Source: Bacteroidia bacterium (GTDB lineage: Bacteria; Bacteroidota; Bacteroidia; Flavobacteriales; Flavobacteriaceae). From it: a stretch of DNA of 64,000 bases. Both the position numbers and the translations under genes were made by a program. The DNA lies in the NCBI GenBank assembly GCA_030427865.1, contig JAUICK010000013.1:32422-96421 (forward strand). Reading direction: 5' to 3'. The notes under the pieces are model-generated. The model had not been told where the DNA came from. It worked only from the letters and a program-made list of their open reading frames with translations, and ran no database searches. Positions 60,967 through 64,000 of this stretch are shown here, one piece after another. Numbering within the stretch: position 1 is the stretch's first letter; each line of letters opens with the position of its first letter.

Positions 60967-61556
60967 GTATTTTTATCTTTTAATTCCAGTTTTTTTACTT
61001 TCCACTCTCCATTTTCCTTTTCCAATTTTGAAGAAACATTAAAAGTTCCATTTTCAGAAACGAAAATTAATGATAATTCCGAACTTCCAGTTTCCGAATT
61101 CCATTGAGAACTTACATTGCGTAAAATTCCGTAATGATTTATTTTTCCAGTTATTTTATTTATTTCAGAGTTGTTTTCACAATAGTTTTGAACTGTTTTC
61201 ACAGGTTCAGATTGTCCAATAGTTATAAATCCGATAAACACTAAAACCATTGAAAAGATGAGTATTAAAGTGTAAAATTTAAGTAAATGTCTTACCATAA
61301 AGAAAATTCCATTAAATGGATTCTTTTTCATTTCCTTATGTAAATTCCCGTAAATTTTTAAAAACTTCGGATAGTATCCTCTTTTTTCTTTATAAGATTT
61401 TAGCCAAAAATAAATTCCGAATCCAGTTAAAATAGCAGAAAAAACCATTCCACAAGTTGATGCAGGAAGTATTCCTTTAGAATCTCCAATCCAAGATAAA
61501 ATCCATAAAATGAATCCAGAAATTAAAAATATTCGGAATAATGTTTTTGTGTTCAA
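60942..61556 (-). CDS. Membrane protein of unknown function (cassette 13)
   Basis: A 204-residue protein with membrane helices at the N-terminus (TLFRIFLISGFILWILSWIG and STCGMVFSAILTGFGIYFW) and a third near 95-115 (FYTLILIFSMVLVFIGFITI), then an extracytoplasmic beta-rich domain (ELSLIFVSENGTFNVSSKLE). The last residues, NTGANNVYN and the stop codon, are encoded by the palindromic unit k itself (GGTGCTAACAACGTGTATAATTAA on the minus strand), so the gene runs through its cassette end into the hairpin. The start is 15 bases from the other end. Confidence 0.7.
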   Translation of the reverse strand: MNTKTLFRIFLISGFILWILSWIGDSKGILPASTCGMVFSAILTGFGIYFWLKSYKEKRGYYPKFLKIYGNLHKEMKKNPFNGIFFMVRHLLKFYTLILIFSMVLVFIGFITIGQSEPVKTVQNYCENNSEINKITGKINHYGILRNVSSQWNSETGSSELSLIFVSENGTFNVSSKLEKENGEWKVKKLELKDKNTGANNVYN

Positions 61557-61570
61557 GGTTGAGTTTTTAT

Positions 61571-61709
61571 TGGTGCTAACGTTGTTGTATAAGGAAAGTT
61601 GCGGTTTTGTCAGCGAGGAATTTCCGAAGGAAATTCAGAAGTTGGCAAAACCGCAACTGCCTTTGGTTAAGCTAAATTTAGCAATTTTTTTTATACGGTG
61701 TTGTAAGTA
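61571..61709. repeat. Palindromic unit l
   Basis: Begins TGGTGCTAAC (perfect complement of GTTAGCACCA at 60957) and ends GTTGTAAGTA plus G. Outer stem GTATAAGGAAAGTTGC/GCAATTTTTTTTATAC with three plus-strand G-T pairs; hairpin GGAATTTCCGAAGGAAATTC. Core 119 bases. The following 229 bases (61710-61938) contain no recognisable gene. Confidence 0.88.
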
Positions 61710-61938
61710 GTTGTTTTTTTAATTTATAATTCCGTTTTATATAATTTTCTATTTTTTTTAATTCATAGTTTGAGTGATAATTCCAGCATTTTTATTTTTT
61801 ATAATTTCCTCTATTTCTTCAACTTGCTAAATTCAGAGTTTGAGTATGAATTCCGCAATTTCAGTTTTTCCCATTTTGCTAAATTCCACAAAAAAAAACC
61901 TTTTTGAATTTCACGAGCGAGAGAGTGTTCAACACTTT

Positions 61939-62127
61939 TTAAAGTCCTTTTTTTATCTTTCTTTTGAAAAGTATTATTCCAATAATAATTAAAATCAAAC
62001 TAATTATTATATTTTCCCAAGACTTATCTACATAACCTCCAAAACCATAGAAACCAGCTCTTTTATAAAAAAGAACTAAAACTCCTAATAAAATCATTAA
62101 AATTCCAATTTTCTTATTTATTTTCAT
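61939..62127 (-). CDS. Small two-helix membrane protein (cassette 14)
   Basis: A 62-residue protein, essentially two hydrophobic helices (KIGILMILLGVLVLFYKRAG and NIIISLILIIIGIILFKRKI) with a glycine-rich connection (FYGFGGYVDKSW) and basic ends. No family is recognised. It lies 79 bases from the right cassette end, with 229 bases of AT-rich non-coding sequence behind it, so this cassette may have lost coding material. Confidence 0.65.
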   Translation of the reverse strand: MKINKKIGILMILLGVLVLFYKRAGFYGFGGYVDKSWENIIISLILIIIGIILFKRKIKKGL

Positions 62128-62205
62128 TTTTTTGATTAGAATTCCTTTTTTATAGTTTCACAATTTTAAACTGTGTTTTTTTCAATTTTGAGTCCGCTCA
62201 CCAAT

Positions 62206-62346
62206 TACTTACAACGGTCTTGTCTATGGTTAGTTGCGTGTTTCAGCAACTAATTTAGTAAACAAAAACGAACGCGAGAAAATTCCGAAGGAATTTTCCA
62301 AATAAGCAACGACCAAAGCAATTAATTATACACGTTGTTGTGCGTA
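62206..62346. repeat. Palindromic unit m
   Basis: Begins TACTTACAAC (perfect complement of GTTGTAAGTA at 61700) and ends GTTGTGCGTA plus G. Outer stem CTATGGTTAGTTGC/GCAATTAATTATA; hairpin GAAAATTCCGAAGGAATTTTC. Core 121 bases, nearly identical to unit k. Confidence 0.9.
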
Positions 62347-62351
62347 GGCTT

Positions 62352-62900
62352 TTATATTTTTCCATTCACGACTTTCAATTCCGTTCCGATTATTTTTTCC
62401 AATTCAGCCACAAACTTTGGGTTTAGCTTTGTCCAATTCCAAAATGTAATTCCGAAATTCCCAAATGCCCAAGTCGGTTTAAATTCAAATTGGGTTATAG
62501 ATTTTTCTGTTCCGCATTTTTGACATTTTATTTTGTCAGTATCAATTCCGCTATGCCAATTTCCTAACGAATTTCCCCAATCATTTTCAATGTTGTTTTC
62601 TCCGCAGTTCGGACAGTTAACTTCTTCCAGTCCGTTTCCACCATTATCAAAGACTTGCCTTTCCGTAATCAGTTCAATTCCATTTATTTTTAGTTCGCTA
62701 AAATCCAATTCCGATTTTTCTATAGCATTCCGATAATTTTCGGCTGGTGCGTAACCTTTTGATGAACCTAAAACACAGTCTGAAAGATTTTTTTTGACGA
62801 TTTTCCGTTCGGATAGAAATTCAATTATTTTTTCCGCTGTTTTCTTTGAATCAGCAGAATTTATCTTTTCAGAAACTAATGAAATGTAGATGTTGCTCAT
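62352..62900 (-). CDS. Zinc-ribbon protein of unknown function (cassette 15)
   Basis: A 182-residue soluble protein. Two CxxC pairs, CPNCGENN and CQKCGTEK (~residues 96-99 and 125-128), should bind one zinc in a ribbon. They are preceded by an alpha/beta N-terminal part (IYISLVSEKINSADSKKTAE, VLGSSKGYAPAENYRNAI, ELKINGIELITERQVFDNGG) and followed by an aromatic segment (FGNFGITFWNWTKL). It resembles sugar- or stress-related proteins with an N-terminal GIVY-less domain only vaguely; no family assigned. Starts 13 bases from the cassette end. Confidence 0.68.
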   Translation of the reverse strand: MSNIYISLVSEKINSADSKKTAEKIIEFLSERKIVKKNLSDCVLGSSKGYAPAENYRNAIEKSELDFSELKINGIELITERQVFDNGGNGLEEVNCPNCGENNIENDWGNSLGNWHSGIDTDKIKCQKCGTEKSITQFEFKPTWAFGNFGITFWNWTKLNPKFVAELEKIIGTELKVVNGKI

Positions 62901-62912
62901 CGTTTTTCAGCT

Positions 62913-63116
62913 TACGCACAACGGTTTTGTGTATGGCTCGTTGCGTGCAAATTAGCGATTATTTTTCGGTTGAGCCACAAGCCAGATTTTTAAATTTTAC
63001 TATTTATCTTTTTTTATTGAAAATCGTCAAATTTAAAAATTTGGCGACTTTCCAAATATGCCTTAACTTCGATTAAGCAACTGAATAGCAATGAGCTATA
63101 CACGTTGTTAGCAAAC
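62913..63116. repeat. Palindromic unit n (expanded)
   Basis: Begins TACGCACAAC (perfect complement of GTTGTGCGTA at 62337) and ends GTTAGCAAAC plus G. Outer stem TGTGTATGGCTCGTTGC/AGCAATGAGCTATACACG. The core is 184 bases because of an extra AT-rich hairpin, CCAGATTTTTAAATTT...AAATTTAAAAATTTGG. Confidence 0.88.
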
Positions 63117-63125
63117 GTACTTTTT

Positions 63126-63860
63126 TTATAGTGTTCCACCATCTGGCCAGTTTTTCCAATGATTATTCGGTTCATTAGTTGGTTTGTAGAATTCCGTTTT
63201 ACCAGTTTCCAATACTTTGGCTATCTGTTTAAAAGTTTCATTCTTACTTGGAAGTTCAGAATCAGCACAATCTGGATGATACCATTCAGTCAATTCCATA
63301 ATTTTTGGCAAATCTGATGGAATTCGTTCCCTTATTTCCTTTTCAGTCGCCTCTAATTCATTGTTGTATTCAGGCTCTAAACCTCTCATAAATTCCCAAA
63401 CGAAAATTTTGTCTTCTTCTTCGAGTTCAATTCCTTTATTCAGATAAAATTCTCTGTTGTGATTAATACTCAATTCTTTTCCACGTAAAAGCATTGTTTT
63501 TGCTTTTGGGTTTAGACTTTCCAAATACTCTTCATCAAAAGTCGAATTGTCCTCACTATCATCTGTTATGTATAAAAAGTTTGCATTGTCAGTTCCAGGC
63601 TTTGTCTCTATGCAGTTGCCAAAAATGTGTAAGCAATTGGAAATTCCGTTGTGTCCTCCGCCACGATAATTAAATCCGATTACTTCAATGATTAAAGCCC
63701 ATCGTTTTTCATCTCGGTAAGCACTCATTTTTGAGTGAATCGGATAAACGTATCCATTATCCAACATTGGAAAGGTAAAATCCTCAGCACATTTGTCAAG
63801 TTGCTTTAGTATTTCCTTTGCTGAATATTCCTGTTTTTTCTTAAATCCGAAGATGTTCAT
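63126..63860 (-). CDS. Protein of unknown function (cassette 16)
   Basis: A 244-residue soluble, acidic protein (FGFKKKQEYSAKEILKQLDK; RWALIIEVIGFNYRGGGHNG; FLYITDDSEDNSTFDEEYLE; ELTEWYHPDCADSELPSKNE). The alternation of acidic loops and short strands is reminiscent of immunity proteins of polymorphic toxin systems, but no family or partner toxin is visible, so no function is assigned. The start is seven bases from the right cassette end GTTTGCTAAC (63867-63876). Confidence 0.7.
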   Translation of the reverse strand: MNIFGFKKKQEYSAKEILKQLDKCAEDFTFPMLDNGYVYPIHSKMSAYRDEKRWALIIEVIGFNYRGGGHNGISNCLHIFGNCIETKPGTDNANFLYITDDSEDNSTFDEEYLESLNPKAKTMLLRGKELSINHNREFYLNKGIELEEEDKIFVWEFMRGLEPEYNNELEATEKEIRERIPSDLPKIMELTEWYHPDCADSELPSKNETFKQIAKVLETGKTEFYKPTNEPNNHWKNWPDGGTL

Positions 63861-63866
63861 TCGTAT

Positions 63867-64000
63867 GTTTGCTAACGTGTGGCGGCTATGGCTTGTTTTG
63901 CGAGAATCAAGATATGAAAATATCTTGGTTGAGCAAAATAAGCTATAGGCGAAGTTCTTGGCGGTACGAAGCGAAGCGGAGTGCTGTCAAGGACTTTGGC
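63867..64000. repeat. Class II palindromic unit, cut by window end
   Basis: GTTTGCTAAC is the perfect complement of GTTAGCAAAC at 63107. It is followed by GTGTGGCGGCTATGGCTTG and a hairpin copy related to 56465-56528 (AATCAAGATATGAAAATATCTTGGTT) with less complete arms, then GGCGAAGTTCTTGGCGGTACGAAGCGAAGCGG. The array therefore continues to the right of the window. Confidence 0.85.

Larger units (their letters stand above)
44001..64000 (-). mobile_element. Integron-like gene-cassette array of a divergent type
   Basis: About 16 minus-strand cassettes, mostly single-gene, separated by imperfect palindromic units whose core measures 106-121 bases (two are 184 and 298 through insertions). Each intact cassette is bounded on the plus strand by GTTR-N6-G at the left and T-N6'-YAAC-G at the right; the N6 differs between cassettes and is complementary across the gene, not across the palindrome. 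This is the outcome expected when circles with an attC-like hairpin insert between G and TT. Only about four sites fit canonical GTTRRRY. Genes read leftward, so an integrase and cassette promoter would be expected right of 64,000; none is in the window. Cargo includes Wadjet, ParDE, a HEPN-like protein and many unknowns. Confidence 0.8.

Noticed and set aside
44001..64000. CRISPR array
   Set aside because: Repeats are regularly placed but the spacers are whole genes, the repeats are over 100 bases and vary in sequence, and no cas gene is present.
44001..64000. Palindromic units as simple transcription terminators or MITEs
   Set aside because: Internal hairpins lack T-runs, and the complementarity that spans genes, not units, is not explained by either model.
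44001..64000. Classical IntI integron with canonical attC sites
   Set aside because: Only about four of the right ends fit GTTRRRY (for example GTTAGGC, GTTAGGT, GTTGGGC, GTTGGGT), and no integrase or attI is in the window, so I call it integron-like only.

Overview
The window looks like a chromosome segment of a low-GC marine flavobacterium (family Flavobacteriaceae, perhaps Polaribacter- or Tenacibaculum-like; the genus is an inference). The evidence is gliding-motility genes gldB and gldC, several proteins with type IX secretion (T9SS) C-terminal tails, lipoproteins with the usual Bacteroidota signal, and promoters of the Bacteroidota form TTG-N18-20-TAnnTTTG in front of several genes.

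Bases 1 to about 44,000 are ordinary core genome. In order: the end of a DUF5916-type protein, a thioredoxin-like protein, a threonine-dehydrogenase-type SDR, two small lipoproteins and recX; a TetR-TolC-adaptor-RND efflux operon (4.4-11.2 kb) with a clear operator and promoter; a polyprenyl synthase, an FG-GAP/ASPIC T9SS protein, a CAU-anticodon tRNA and a tiny PID-CTERM-like protein; ribE, pdxA, yceD-rpmF, fabH, accB, accC; an Lrp-type regulator and a response regulator/Hpt/LytTR trio; tRNA-Leu and tRNA-Gly; a 994-residue T9SS protein, sod, fbp, a GNAT enzyme, lysC and an OlsF-like bifunctional acyltransferase; tig-clpP-clpX-dnaG; nadE; gldBC; an OmpA-type protein; and a folK/deoxynucleoside-kinase fusion.

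From about 44,001 to the right edge (and apparently beyond) the character changes completely. Every gene lies on the minus strand, nearly every gene is alone, and genes are separated by 106-121 base imperfectly palindromic units (two are longer because of insertions). The two ends of each gene-containing segment carry a 10-base sequence that differs from segment to segment but is self-complementary across the gene (GTTR-N6 at the left, N6'-YAAC at the right), always followed at position 11 by a G opposite a T on the plus strand. This is the geometry left when circular gene cassettes are inserted between G and TT of an attC-like site, as in integrons, but most sites do not fit the canonical GTTRRRY core. 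I interpret the region as an integron-like cassette array of a divergent type. No integrase is in the window; by gene orientation it should lie to the right.

The cargo is integron- and defence-like: an outer-membrane protein, small membrane proteins, a complete Wadjet/MksBEFG-type plasmid-defence operon (jetABCD) carried as one 6.7 kb cassette, a ParDE toxin-antitoxin pair with its own promoter and operator, a protein with a HEPN-like Rx4H motif, leucine-rich-repeat lipoproteins (one broken), a zinc-ribbon protein and several unknown proteins. Most cassette genes start within about 25 bases of the cassette end, leaving little room for a promoter; ParDE and Wadjet are the main exceptions. Other features are a cassette that looks like two cassettes fused by deletion, a second class of palindromic unit (with a perfect 30-bp-arm hairpin) inserted into a first-class unit, and a possible orphan cassette remnant at 31.8 kb.
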